Below are positions 34,965 through 47,680 of a stretch of DNA of 64,000 nucleotides, in pieces. Source of the DNA: Ectobius pallidus (lineage: Eukaryota > Arthropoda > Insecta > Blattodea > Ectobiidae). Where the stretch lies: the NCBI GenBank assembly GCA_964059195.1, contig CAXKWD010000006.1, positions 68,465,073-68,529,072 of the forward strand. The letters run 5' to 3'. A program made the translations under genes and the position numbers. How positions within the stretch are numbered: the first letter of the stretch is position 1; each line of letters opens with the position of its first letter. Below the pieces are notes generated by a model, which worked only from the letters and a program-made list of their open reading frames with translations, was not told where the DNA came from and searched no databases.

Positions 34965-36237
34965 CACCATCCTGCTAGAGTTTGCTCGTTATGCTTTGCA
35001 CTGCTTCAACGAGAAGGCACTTTACGTCCCTAATATTAAATGTTTTATTCTTCCTTGCTATGTAACCTTTCACTTCCGCCCATATTAATTCTATTGGGTT
35101 TAGTTGGCAATGATACGGCGGGAGATGAAGCACATGTTTTCCTTGGTCTTTAGCGATTTCATCTACAACATTCTTACCGTAAATAGATTTAAACTGATTT
35201 ACTAGTCTGGGCATTTCTTGTTTTAACATATAATGTTCTATGGGAATTTCCTTTAATGCTAACCAGTCTGAAATCTGTTGTTTGTTCCAGGACGTTGTGG
35301 GCAATTTTTCTTTCTTCACTGTGTCATTCGACGCATTATCCATCACAATCACAGTGTTAGGTTAAAGATGAGGTAGTATTTTTTTGGAACAATTTTTTGG
35401 GACCGTCACCAGTCATCATGGTATTCTTTTGTTGAGTGAGACTCGAATAACCAAAGACCGTTATTAACGAAACCCTTCTCACTGCCGATATAAACAACAA
35501 TTAGACGTTTCCCTTTACCTGTTGGATATCTAAGACCTGTCACCAGTACGTTAAGAGAAGCGTTCTTCGCCGAAGTTACCGTTTTGTCTTGCCAAATCGT
35601 ATGGCCATCGTTCACCCACGTTTCGTCGCAGATAGTAGATCGATTTTCCTTCTTCCCGGTATTTCTTAATTTCTCTTAAATATCTCCTCCGCCGTAGAAC
35701 AATGTCTTTTCTATCCAGTAAATTATTATTTATTTGTCTGTTGTCAAATTTGAGTCCAACATTTCCTATCAGTTTGTAAAATGTTGCTTTATTATAGTTA
35801 GGGAGATCAGAGTCATCATTATCACTCGCCAGAGTTTTTTTTACAGTTGGTATTTCATTACTGAAATAAAATGTATGCACCTTTCTGCCGATAGCACATT
35901 TAATCCAGTCTTCTGTGTCATTCACTCTTGTCTTTGATTTTGGTTTAATTTTGACTTGACACCTCCTGTAGATCTGTATTCATTAAGGACTTTGAAAACC
36001 GTACTCGACGCTACTCCCAAGGATGACGCCACTTTCACTCCTACATCTCGCACAGTTACTTCAGGGTTTTCTTTTAATAATGTTTGTATACATTTACAAC
36101 CTGCATCTTCTCGCCGCTGGAAAAACCTTTTCCTCGCACATGTTTCTTTATTGGTGATGTAAGTTCTGAAGGCCCCATAATACAGAATTACTGGAGACAA
36201 TCCTTATTATCACTTTCATTTACAAGATACTGTGGTG
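34965..36237 (-). mobile_element. Sailor-like (DD82E) IS630-Tc1-mariner element, tentative limits
   Basis: Limits are set by short matching ends: TA|CACCA at 34963-34969 and TGGTG|TA at 36233-36239, giving 1273 bp and TA flanks as expected for the superfamily. The inverted match is only five bases and the left end lies just ten bases from the stop codon. The true ends may therefore be lost. The interior is a transposase pseudogene on the minus strand. Confidence 0.45.
34975..36200 (-). pseudogene. DD82E transposase pseudogene
   Basis: Four overlapping frames reconstruct the order of an IS630-Tc1-mariner transposase. The N-terminal helix-turn-helix region (36200-35922) has VRDVGVKVASSLGVASSTVF. 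A linker and early core (35925-35551) follow, with RRRRYLREIKKYREEGKSIY. The first catalytic Asp is in CDETWVNDGH, at the frame change near 35610. The next block (35615-35406) has ASLNVLVTGLRYPTGKGKRL. The last block (35352-34975) has VMDNAS (second Asp) and NPIELIWAEVKGY (catalytic Glu). Exactly 82 residues lie between VMD and the Glu of PIEL, which is the spacing reported for the Sailor group. Three frameshifts and stops near 35350-35406 make it non-functional. The downstream LPPYHCQLNP block is intact. Confidence 0.85.
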
Positions 36238-36240
36238 TAC

Positions 36241-36634
36241 TTCAGCTCACGTTATGTAAATGAGAAATATGAAATAATTAATGTTATAAAATACGTCTTG
36301 CATTTAGTATCTCCCGTGACTTCTTTTCTTTTTCAGAATCAACAAAGTTGCCAAGGCAACGATAAAAACAAATGCAATTTTTTTGCTAGAGATATGATGT
36401 AAAACATGTAAGCCTATGATAACTACGAAAGCAAGCAACTCACTTATCAGAACTGATGTTCTTACATAACGTACAAATAATTTCACGATGTGTGCAGAAT
36501 GGAAGTATACATTTGAATGAGCTCGTCGCACTATCTTGAAGTATGCGCTGGTGCGATTAACCAATGAAACGGCATGACACAGTTAGTCAATGTAAGTCTG
36601 TTGTTTACATTTGTTCCGTACACATCGTGGACCA
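36241..36634. other. No gene recognised
   Basis: Holds an 86-codon minus-strand frame (36304-36564) with hydrophobic residues and no recognised motif. Possibly chance. Confidence 0.35.
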
Positions 36635-37075
36635 AGTATAGTGCTCTGGGGAGTAAACAATAGGGTTAATGACATTCTCCTACTACAAAAGAAAGCACTT
36701 AGGATAATAAACAAATGTTGCTACACTACCCCTTGGGGACCTTTGTTTGTAAATATGAACATCTTTTTATCTTGGACCTGCTACTTTTAGTTCACACGCC
36801 TCACGCCGAATCTAAATTAAGAATATACATGATAATGACGCGAGATCCAAATCCGATTTTCATCTGCTAATATTTTGATTACAAAAAAGTTAAAACAGTA
36901 ATTTACTTGAAATATTTAGGACATACATTTTATACAAAATTGCCCGGAAATGTAAAACATATGAACCTCAAAATTTTCAAAACTAGAGATCATAGCTGGT
37001 TACTGAGACGCCCATTTTATTCTATTGACGAATTTTTAACCTTGAAATCTCACGAAGTAGGCCTATGTATGTAAT
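36635..37075 (+). pseudogene. LINE (jockey/CR1-type) C-terminal fragment
   Basis: Reads SIVLWGVNNRVNDILLLQKK then ALRIINKCCYTTPWGPLFV, equivalent to the post-RT region of jockey/CR1 elements (Y....WG.......LQK+ALR.I......CRPLF). After frameshifts it continues as LFILDLLLF, NDARSKSDFHL, GHTFYTKLPGNVKHMNLKIF and ending FYSIDEFL, the usual C-terminal FYS.DEFL. Same strand as the RT relic at 11293-11905, but the two cover different parts of the protein. Confidence 0.75.
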
Positions 37076-37384
37076 TTGACAATGTAATAACTGAAATAAT
37101 TCTTTCACAGTGGCCGTGTGTAGGCTAGGGTGAAAAGGTAGAGTCAGACTGAGAAACTTCAAGTATTATACGAGAGATGGGGTATAAATTTTGGCAACTT
37201 TTTTAATTTTTTAAATGTGGGATCACTTTCAAATTTCGAAATATTCAAAAGAAAGAGTAGGATATGGAATGTATGTATGATGTAGATTATGGTACTAGAT
37301 GTAGAATAGAGTAGAAGCAGACGCCCATAAACGTCCACACACGACGGCATCGTGCAATTCTACTTTATTGCAGTAGTTGGAAGC

Positions 37385-37672
37385 ATGAAAGCACGCATAG
37401 CCCAACCCAACCTATAAATCCCTCGAAGTTCGGTATGGAAGGTCCTTATTCCCAAAGCTGTCCATAGAGACACATAATTTGATGGCATTTTTATACGCAC
37501 AGAGGAATTAAGGTGTGAGTCATTCGCCATGCAGAATGGATGTGACAAGATGTGAACATCATTCTTACGTCAGAATAGCTTTTTATTACAGTGAAAGTGC
37601 CAGAGGATGGCACAGGGAGCTGGTGGACGCTTTGAGAATAAGGACCTTCTGTACCAAACTTCGTGCTTTCTG
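37385..37672. repeat. Small foldback (MITE-like)
   Basis: Arms 37423-37463 (tcgaagttcggtatggaagg...) and 37622-37663 (its imperfect inverse, cttctgtaccaaacttcg) pair over ~41 bp with a few mismatches and a ~158-bp loop. An outer gaaagcacg/cgtgctttc pair at 37387 and 37662 shows the left arm received ~26 extra bases. No coding capacity. Confidence 0.65.
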
Positions 37673-40600
37673 CCTTTCAATCTACTGGAATATAGTAGAG
37701 TGGCACGATGCTGTCGTGTATGCATGTTTATGGGTGTCTGCTCCCTACACCATTCTATATTACTATATTATAGTACCCATAATATGCCCCATACATACAG
37801 TTCATATACCCTGCCCTTTCATTTGTATATGTCATCCCTCGTATATGCAATAGTCATATGTGTGTTATGATTGATATAAATATTACCTGCAGGCCTACAC
37901 TAAAAGGGCTAAACTGCTGAGTTCATCGGTGCATTTTCACTTATGAAGTTTTGGTAACTATAAAGTAGCCTACACCGTCTTAAGAACATGTGAATGACAA
38001 CTTTTAGTAAATTACACCTTTAGGCTGACAACTGACACGCTGATACCTGAAATAAAAGATCAACGAACTCCAATTTGGAGTTTCCTTTCTAGTTATTGTC
38101 ATATAGAATGTTAGTTGCTTGTAGATGAACAATGTACCATTTTAGCTGCTGGCGGCTTTAGTGGAAGGATACGTTCGTTTATAAAGGACAACGTTCCCTA
38201 CTTCTAGTATTTTTTTACAGTACTTGCTGACTGTCTTACTAGAAGATACGAGGAACAACCCTATTTCGGGTGTCAGATTTAATTACTGCCTCATTGTTTG
38301 GTCAATGTATGCATTTATTATTCGCCTTCCACTGCATTCCTTATTAAGTCTGTAAATTGCTAGGCTATATATTCCACGTAGAAATTTAATACTTATTTCA
38401 GTATCGGTGAACAGTATGTAAAAATTAATTCTAAAATTTTATGTTACCATGCCAATTAATAACATTGTTGATCTGTTGTGTGATCCCTGACAAACATGGT
38501 ATTTCCGCTTTAATTTGTGTTGGTCTTCTGTACTACTGTACTCAGTCTGGGAAATGTTATTGTTGATATATCGTTTGTGGCTTTTGTGCAGCTCGGAAGG
38601 GCACGGTTACTAATGACCAGTGAAGTCCATAAGAATTCGGCAGCTGCACCTTTCAAAAACGATGTAAAATGCTCAAAATGTAAATATCTATAGTTTTGGT
38701 TAATTTTGTAACTTTAGAGTAAATGTATATTTAAATTCAATTTAGTTTGCATGTTGGTTCCATTAAGCTTACTGTTACCCTTATGTTGGTTGAATTAAGA
38801 ATATTGGTAACTTCTGATTTTGTTTATTCTAGATTTTGTTCAATAAATAAATTATACTTTCTTATTTTCCTAGGAGCTCTAAATAACCTCACTAGTAAAC
38901 TTTACCAAAGGTTATGATAATAAAAATGAAATCAGACACGTAAAAATAAATTGCAATAAATTGTAAACACTTCGATTTTCTTAACACGTCCAATAATAAT
39001 CCCTAAGTCGATCTCCGATACAGGAAATGAGACGAAACTCACTTCAAAGTATGTAGTACATACATAAAATAATTGTTTCTACAGCCTATGTGGAATTTAA
39101 TAGCAGGATTTTTAGATTTATTAATTCATGTTTTTCCAATTCTTTTCTCGTCTCTGCCACTTTATAGGTTATTTTCTTCTTTACAATTGCCTTAAAACAT
39201 TGCTAATACAATGTAAACATGCAACTAGTATACTTGGATGAACCGATTATACAGCATCAGATAAATATTACATCCCTTTATTATGCCCTGAGAGAAGATA
39301 TAAACGAGGAATAAATGAAAATATTTACCAACCAGACAATGGAAGCATAGCAGTAATTGGAAGTAGAGTATATTAGTCTAGCTCCCTTTTTATATCCCCT
39401 CCATGCACTTCCTAGGCGCCTAGTTCAACATAACCAGTGTTTGTTATTTTTCACCCGAAATAAAAAATCAAGAGGGCAGTGTTATTACGGATGGTTGGAG
39501 AGAGTTTTCACGTATGAATGAGTAGAGTATGAAGGTTGCTATTTAAATATATACCATCCACCCTTAACAATGTCTGAATGTGAGAGGGGTGGGATAAAAG
39601 TCCTGCGTTAAAAAGTGCTAAAGGGCACGGACGCAGGAAGAGGCTCGTAATAAGGTATTTAAAATGCAAGTCTCGGATGGTTTACACACGTATAACCCCA
39701 ATGAGTATGGAGGAGTAGTAGGAGGAGGTGGTAACTTATGGGTGCTAGCCATGTAGTACATGATACTGTACCTGCTCGTCGAAAACGTTCGCGGAAAGGC
39801 ATATGTTCGGGAAGAGAGGAAAAATTTAAGCTAACTTTGTTGCCAGATCCAAGCGAGATAGCTTGAGAGTATGCTATACGGTACTTACTGCTGACACCGA
39901 TGTAGTTTAGTGAGGCGTAACTTGTTAGATGCGTGGTGAAAATTCCTGTTTCTTTTCAGCGGCGAATCTAAATATTCTGTTTAAAGTGAACTTTATGAGT
40001 TTTAGGTCTTAACTTCTTGGTACTAAAATCTGTGTATACCAGATTTCGAATGAACACAAATTACTTCCTGGTAGTTTAATATTTATAGCATAATTTAGCA
40101 TGATAAAGTAATTTTAAAGTAATGCAAATGAAATGTTAATTCACCTGAACTAATTTCAATAAGTATGTTTATTTCATAGGTTAGAGAAGTTTGAAAAATA
40201 AATCTATTCAAATTTAAAATAAGCAACATTTCTAAATAAACAGTGTTTAATGGGCACATATGGTCTACCAACCTATAAATATGCTGTTTCACTCTTAAGT
40301 ACGTACGATTAATTTTCTAGAGTGAGACAGGAATACTTGTTTACGTTGGAGCCGGTTCTAGAGTGAACAATACCTACCCATCCCACTGTCTAAAACATTT
40401 CCATGCCGACTACAAGAAACATTAGCCATAGCAGCTGATGTGACAAAAGCAGACATACCAAAGATGAAGACAAAGAGAAGAGGTCAATATTCATAATGAA
40501 GTTAAGTTATTCGATTCAACAGATTATTATAGGTGAGACTATGAGTTTATATATACATATGCGAGAGCGAAGTTCGAGAAAATAGGCCTATATCTGAAGA

Positions 40601-42308
40601 AAGTTGTAATCTATAAATGGAACGGATTATCAAAATAATTATTATTTTCTTACTTTGTTGTCAGTATCCTGTCAACAGTGAGATCACGGCATACTAAATG
40701 AATGAACAGTCCATTAATCGATTCGATGAATTGATTCGAGTTACCAACGCTATCAATAGTGCGAACTACAAGGTAGAGATAGTCGTCGAAGATTGCTAAC
40801 ATCAGAATGCAATAAAAGCACACGAACTGGTTTGCACCGAATCGAAATTGTGTTTTTAATGAATGCACATTTACATTATTTAAATTAATAAATAAATTTT
40901 GTTGTAGAAAATTCTTTTCGCTGGCAGTATGTGACCTATTAAACATTGTATGTTTGAGACTCTACACGTCCAGCAACGAGCGTCTCTAGAAAGCATATTA
41001 AAGGATAAACGATCGTCGTTAGTCCATATCCGAGGAACTGCTAAACATTATTGGTCAATATCAAACACGAGGCGAATGAATGGAATAGTCAGAGAAAATC
41101 TGCAGAAATCACCAAATACAGAATTCATGGAAGGAGTAATTCCCACTATAACTAATCAGTAATCAGTTAAAATTTAGGCCTACTAGTATTCGGTGAATAC
41201 GCTAGAAATCCATAAGTAGAATTCACAATGTCACGTCCACATCTATTCCATTTCTGCTACGCCTAAGGCAAAGTGGGCAGTTCACAGGAGGTGTCACTTA
41301 CAGTTAACCAGTAATATTGCATGAAGCTCACCAAGAAGCATGGTATAACAACTCATAATGGTACAAAAGCAATGAACCAGCTTTCTCGTAGACCTGTATT
41401 CTTATCATCACGTCTGTGAAATATTATTTTCTGATGATTCAGCAGGTATTTTATATTTTAAATGTTTACACCTAGATTAATATAAGATTTCATTATACGA
41501 AATTTATTAGCTTTAGTTGTAAACAATTACAGGTAATGTTTAGATCTTGATTATTATAGGTTTTCATTATATGGAATTTAATAGCTTTTAGTGGTAAGCA
41601 GTTACAAGTAGGCTATTAATAAAAGCAAGGTGTAATTTAATAGGCTTAATTTTTAGAAAGCATGCAAGGATGTAATTATATAATACCCATGGTAATAATA
41701 TATTTCTGAATAGGAATTTTAAAATAATTACAATCTGTAGTTTTCTTGTTTCAACAGAGGCACAGTGTTATCCACATTTCTTATGAGTATATCTATATTT
41801 TTCTTTCTCTTAATTTTATTAAAAATACTATAAAGGAAGTACTCGTTTTTATTAATTTCCACTTAAATTTGTATCGTCCATATGGAGCATTTAATGAAAC
41901 TCAAGAACGGAGAGAAGAAAATTACACTACGAAACATTTTTGGACGCTGTGGTTTGGTGCTCTGCTCTGAAGTTTCCACATTGGTTCTTCACTGCATTAG
42001 TAATTATACATGCCACCAAAACGAAATTTCATTCTTTTCTAGTATCAAGGAGACAGGGATAACAGCAAACGCGGGCCTACTCATATGAGATGCACTGTTT
42101 GCTGTTGATGAATACCCATTAGTTCCTACCGCGTTAACAATCAGTGAAGGATAACATGATGCAGTGGGAAATTGAAGAAATTCGCCGTAGATGGATGCGT
42201 CTTCGGAGTCGTTAACCAATTGTGGTATTTAAATGTGACTCTCCTCAATCATTTGCCAAGGTATAAATATTTATATGCGTAATATTTTATATCAAGAACA
42301 CCATACTA
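37673..42308. other. 4.6 kb without recognisable gene
   Basis: AT-rich; the largest frames (112 codons at 37515-37853, 98 at 40650-40946) have no motif I know. TAGGCCTA copies occur at 40583 and 41175. Confidence 0.4.
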
Positions 42309-42385
42309 TTACTTTCATACTTCGAGTTCCAGGGGCCGCAAGTAATTCGAAGTCCCATTGTACCGCTAAGCCAGCGGGGCTCTTT
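42309..42385 (-). mobile_element. tRNA-like SINE head fragment
   Basis: The minus strand reads gagccccgctggcttagcgg (a good A box) and, ~25 bases on, gggacttcgaattacttgcgg at the B-box position. Boundaries and tail were not seen. Confidence 0.45.
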
Positions 42386-44180
42386 AATTTCGCCATTGCA
42401 TACACTACTCACAACTGAATTCATAGCACTCATTCAGTACAGACTAGATATAGTAGGAACTCGGTTTAGTAGTTCATTACCGGCGCTCATAGAGGAGACC
42501 AAAATAGACACAGGAAAGGTTATATGTCATACGGAGGAAGGTTTGTATTGTGTAACAAAAGTCTGAGGACAGCATGAGTCTTAATTTTGAATGTGACTCC
42601 CAGGAGCTTTATGAAATGTTGACACTGACATCCGAAATTAATTGAAAAACTTTTAGTCATTCTTCCATCATTCAACAATGACTGCATGGTCAAATTTCTA
42701 CTTCGTACTGTCGTTTCCCTTTGTCTTCTCAAATAATAATAAACTGTTTAATTTTTCCAGTCCCTTCTATACCTTACAATAAAAATAAGTACTAGTGCTT
42801 ATCAGTGAAATTAAACTTAAGATAGAGTTTGACGATAATAACATTCTGTTTATAATTTACTAAATTACGCTATGAAGCAATACTCATATGCGTGAGGTCT
42901 CGGCAAACCCCTTGGGCCGTCAATTTGACTTGGGTTTATTGACGTGGATTTATTTTTTAAAATTCACGTTCAGCACACTCATCAGTCTTGAATGACTAGG
43001 GACCAGATTCTTATTTTTACTTTTTTCTCCTTACACCGAAACCAGAAACTCTCACACACTTTCTCGAGTCATGTTCTTTGGATTCACACACATTAATTCT
43101 GTGGTATAAAAAAAAATAAAAAAAAAAAAAAAAATAAAAAACTTAAAAGAGATATAAAACCTAAAAAAGAAATTTGGTCAAATGTAATAGTCTTTATTGC
43201 TTAAAAATCGATATTTTGCGGAGAACAGAAAAAAAACACACTTTTTTGTGTTAAAGGAAAACCACCTGGCAAATTAATATTGTTCAAACCATTAGTGTCT
43301 GGGATGGACAAGCCCAGAGAAGAGGAATAAAGTAACATTACGTACTTCAATCTGTAACAGTTTCACATTTTCCACAGCCAACCGTAAAGCATTTTTTATT
43401 CGCCCAGTTAAACATTGAGTTCGAATCCCGAGAAAGCTAGTGTCTATAGATAATAATTAACTTTTTCTGGCCTCTTACGATTAACTTGCTCGCATAGGAT
43501 TATTGTGGTTTATTTTTAATATACAGGTGAAATGCGAGCAGAAGTCTCATCTGCGGCAGCAAAAAGAAACCACATCCCACTATTTCCGTGTATTCTGTAT
43601 TAAGTTAGTATCTTAAAGCAAGTTTCAGCAAATTTAACTCAATTTTCAGTTAATTTTATGGGACATATGTGACGAATTCTATGTACCACACTGAAAGTTA
43701 ATTAAACCAATTATTATAATTTAAAACGGGTTTTGAACATAAAACGTAAAAAAAAAAAAACCTATTCCATAAATACCTAAAAATCCTGTTTCTAATAATA
43801 ACCGTATAATTGTTCACTGATTACTTTCCCGCAAAATCTCCGTTTTTGAAGACACATGCATGAAATTTGCATCATGCCGGGAGGTAAATGTATATTGTTA
43901 ATTACCTATGTGGAAATTTAAATTGTCTATTAAATATATTACTTTAGAAGGATAAAATTATTCAATTTACTCTGCCCTATGGCCATAAGATGTGGGATTA
44001 TACGTATTATGCTGTCATTTTCATACGACATTGGGACTAAAAGGTTATATTTTCTTTTTTATGCGTTACTCATTGATTTTACTGACTTGCTGAATTTTGG
44101 AGTTCAAACTGAATGTTTTGTCGTCAGCAGAACCTTAAAATACTGTGTACATTGACGTAAGCAGACCTAAAATTGCTCTT
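42386..44180. other. No gene recognised
   Basis: Contains A-rich runs at 43110-43142 and 43748-43760. A B-box-like gttcgaatcccga (43420) has no A box. No coding motif. Confidence 0.4.
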
Positions 44181-44182
44181 TT

Positions 44183-44322
44183 TAGGTAGATTTTCGAAGA
44201 AAAATCTACCTATTGCAATGGATACCACTTTATGATTTTCGAAAAATTCTTTCATATCTTTACGTTTCATGCTCCCCTAAGTACGAAACCACCGCCCGTT
44301 CAAAAAAAAAATTTGTGATATT

Positions 44323-44357
<35 letters not shown>

Positions 44358-44360
44358 ATT

Positions 44361-44451
<91 letters not shown>

Positions 44452-44880
44452 ATATTTATTTATATATATATATCTTTACACGATAGCGGCCGTAATTTTG
44501 AAGATATTTGAACCAAATTTTATTATGTTATTTCTAGGCCCAATAGTTCGGACAAGTTCGTTAATGGGCAAAATTGGCCCAAGGGGGTGGTCGGGGGAGG
44601 GGGTTGAAATTTTAAAACATTTATATCTCGGCCCCTATGAAGTATAGAGGGAAACTTTGTTTGAATAAATTAGAGTACTCCCTATGGAGTTCACAGTGAC
44701 ACCAACAATTCGGGGGTTCGAGTGAGGGTGGGGGTGGGGGTGGGGGATGAAAATTCGAAACTTTTGAAACCACGTCTTGTGGGGTATCGTTGAAAAGCTC
44801 TTGATGAGTACTCTACAAATCAATAAATAGTTTCTTGATAGCTCTCATATGACGCGAGATTTTAATGTTTGAAAATAATA
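44183..44880 (+). repeat. Interspersed repeat with 5' hairpin and G-rich tract
   Basis: Starts with a perfect 12-bp stem taggtagatttt/aaaatctaccta around a 6-base loop (44183-44212). It then passes through a TA microsatellite, ggcccaatagttcggacaag, a G-rich tract at 44580-44603, atatctcggcccctatgaag, a run of ggggtg units (44728-44746) and ttgaaaccacgtcttgtggg. I have the impression of similar text in other invertebrate genomes but cannot name a family. The right limit is approximate. Confidence 0.5.
44321..44475. repeat. (TA)n microsatellite with periodic TTTA
   Basis: About 155 bp of ta repeats, interrupted every 16-24 bases by ttta. The 144-codon frame over it ([10 protein letters not shown]) is a repeat artefact despite being one of the longest frames in the window. 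Confidence 0.95.
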
Positions 44881-44889
44881 ACACTTAAA

Positions 44890-45936
44890 AGAATTATTAT
44901 AATATCATAATTTTGTCTTGTTTAGCGGCTTTGCTAATTTTATTCATTGCTGATCTTGTGCACGGCCTCCCAGAATATTATATCCTATTCTTGTTGTCAA
45001 AACAAATAATTGTAGGCTCTTCCTCTTTACTGCAGGTTTACCATGCCAAGGCTAAAGAAAAAGAGTGCTATGCAGCGACAATAAATTAAACCTAAAGCAC
45101 TTCGAAATCTACCTCCGCCTGTAGGCCTGCCTAAAGGGATTTTTTATAATTAAGACTGTATTTCACTCAATAAATAAAAATAATTAAATAAAAGGAAATA
45201 GGAAAAAACAGAAAAAAGGATGCTAATATAAATTAATAAATATATAGATATATAATGAACAATTATTTTTAATCTTTATTTTTAATTAAAATATTCTGTT
45301 AGTAAATTAATAGAAAGGGATTCTATAGATAGGAATCTTTTCAATACTAAGTGAAATTAGAGGTCTGTGACGATAGGTGCTTTGCTCTCTTCTGTTTTTA
45401 GTTTGTATGTAAGTTTTGTTTTTTATCCATCTATTAATTGATCTACGGAAATGCATAAATTGTAACCGGGAGTCATTATGTTATGTAGTCTACATGAATG
45501 AGAAATAAACATGAGGTAAGCGATACCGACAATACTGATAATCTAATGGATTTTGGTCAATCACTGTGATCTTGCGGTGAAAATTATGTAAAAAGGAAAA
45601 GGAAAAAGTACTGAACAAGTATTGAAACTACCAATGGGGTGCTTTCCCTTTAGTATGCCATTAGAGTTTTTTTCTTCCCCTTTTTCTGAAAATTGTACAA
45701 CATGGATTTTTTTCCCTTTTAAATTTTATCCATTAAATTTGTGGTTTAGGTTTGAAAGAGTTCACTGAACAGCAGCCTACACGAACTTAATTAATTTAAT
45801 ATTTAAATGCACTTTTTTGACTGTAACATATTTCAACTGCGTAAAATTTATTCTTCTTTCTGCAAAATGTAATTGCTCAGTAACATTAAGACTTCTATTT
45901 TTCTTGCCTACCATCGCTCCAGAGGTGCTCATAGTC
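44890..45936. other. No gene recognised
   Basis: AT-rich, no motif recognised. Confidence 0.4.
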
Positions 45937-46730
45937 ATAGCCCAGTCATTTTAGATCAAACGTGGCCTGAAAAGAAAAGTCTTATAATTCTGGATATTGC
46001 CTTAAAATGTCCTTCGAGGCTTCTAATTGAACATACTAAAGATCCCAGTGGTGGGTGGTCGGCAACCTGCCACCATTTTGTATTTTAGGTCTCATTTTTA
46101 AGTTTTTCCTAAATAACTAAAAAGAGAATAAACTTTTTGCTTACAGGTAGGCCTACCAACTTAAAAAGTAAATTCAGTATAGAAAAGGTACAGTAACTTT
46201 TTTCTTTAGCTCCAACCTTTAGAAAACCCACATTGTCTCCAAATGGCAAAAAATCAATAAGCATTGATCATTTAATTTCAGATAAAAAGGTGTAAAAATA
46301 ACGCTCCCCACATCCTACACTTTTTTTCGCCCTCCCTTGGGGACCCGTCCGTCCGCTCACACTTTCTCTACAATACTAAAACTATCCATATTACTCGTAA
46401 GTAAACATCAAGCAACTGAAGCTATAGAACTGAAATCTCCTGTTTCAAATGCACATGCAAATGAACTTTTCTGTAGAAAATTAGTCCCTTTCATTTTTAC
46501 TCTCTCAATTTTATGTTTGTACCAGTAACAAAAAGTTGATAGTTTTAGAGATATTTAGGAAACTCCGAAAAATGGAACCTAAAGTACAAAATGCCAACAG
46601 GTTGTCGACCCCCCCCCCCCCAGCACCGGGTATTTTTAGTATGTTCAAATGGGAGTCCCAAAGGACTTTTAAGACAATTTCCAGACCTATATCTTTTCAC
46701 TCTTTTAAATAAGTGTAATGACTGGGCTAT
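45937..46730. mobile_element. Foldback DNA element with ~210 bp inverted arms
   Basis: The left arm begins atagcccagtcatt (45937) and the right arm ends aatgactgggctat (46730). Pairing continues through gccttaaaatgtcctt/gtcttaaaagtcctttg, attgaacatactaaa/tttgaacatactaaa, the 'cggcaacctgccaccatttt' region and cctaaataact/cctaaatatctc. Arms are diverged (~70-75% by eye). The loop holds no coding frame. C13 at 46609-46621 is an expansion in the right arm. Confidence 0.75.
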
Positions 46731-46734
46731 TACG

Positions 46735-47680
46735 CCATACCATAGGTGAAGACAATTTTTCTTTTTTACTGTTCCTATCTCCCTTTCATGCCAGTTATGA
46801 AATATAATGTTATTCTTGCACAGCACTACACAATGTGAACACATAAGATACTCTAAAAAAAATAAAGAAATAAAAAAAAATTAAAAAAATTGTAAATCTC
46901 TGTAAGTAATAGTGGAATTCACCGCAATACAGTTGAAAGGAACATTGAGAATTCGATTTCAGATGAAGTAATTGAGATTATTATCCCTATGATTGGCTTA
47001 ATAGGCCTACTTCAACTGGCACTATGGACGAAGGAGGAGTTCAGTCTTTAACAGAAATGAATACCAGGTGCATATCTGCCGACAGTCCAAGAATTTTCGG
47101 AAGCTTCTACCTATCACAAAGCATCACAATGGCCTATTGTGGAATATTTTACCTGTAGAATCAATATTTACCTCATTAAGTTGTAATTCTAACCTCTTTT
47201 TACTCAACTGATGGTACTCGGGAGAAAAGTTTGAAAACCACTCCTCTAGAATCTTGCATAGGAAGAAAACCAGTCGCTCTACCTAATATTTTTCTAAAGA
47301 GTACAGATGAGAAGGAAAGTTTTATCTGGTCCATTTAACATTTCCCGCAACTCGGAGCTGTGGTCCATTACTTTTTACTCACAATTTCATATGTAGCTCC
47401 TGGTCCTCGCTTGCTTTACAAACTGAATTAATAAAAATGCTCTTAAAAGTTTCATTAAAAATTTATTTCTACAGACGCCAGAAGTTACTACGTTATAACA
47501 ACAACGGGACGCCGTTTTGTGGATCACGCACCACTCTGTTTCATAAAGAACGAATCAAAATTTCAAACCGACAAACTTCTATTAAATAAATTACTTAATT
47601 AGAAATAAATCGGAAAAAGGCAAAAATTAATTCCAATGCTCCTACGTTATTTTCTTTATTAAGGAATATTCTACAATACA
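46735..47680. other. No gene recognised
   Basis: A-rich near 46855-46890; otherwise unremarkable. Confidence 0.4.

Noticed and set aside
43410..43440. tRNA-like B box gttcgaatcccga
   Set aside because: No matching A box upstream; left uncalled.
44213..44647. 144-codon frame with [10 protein letters not shown]
   Set aside because: It is produced by the TA microsatellite.
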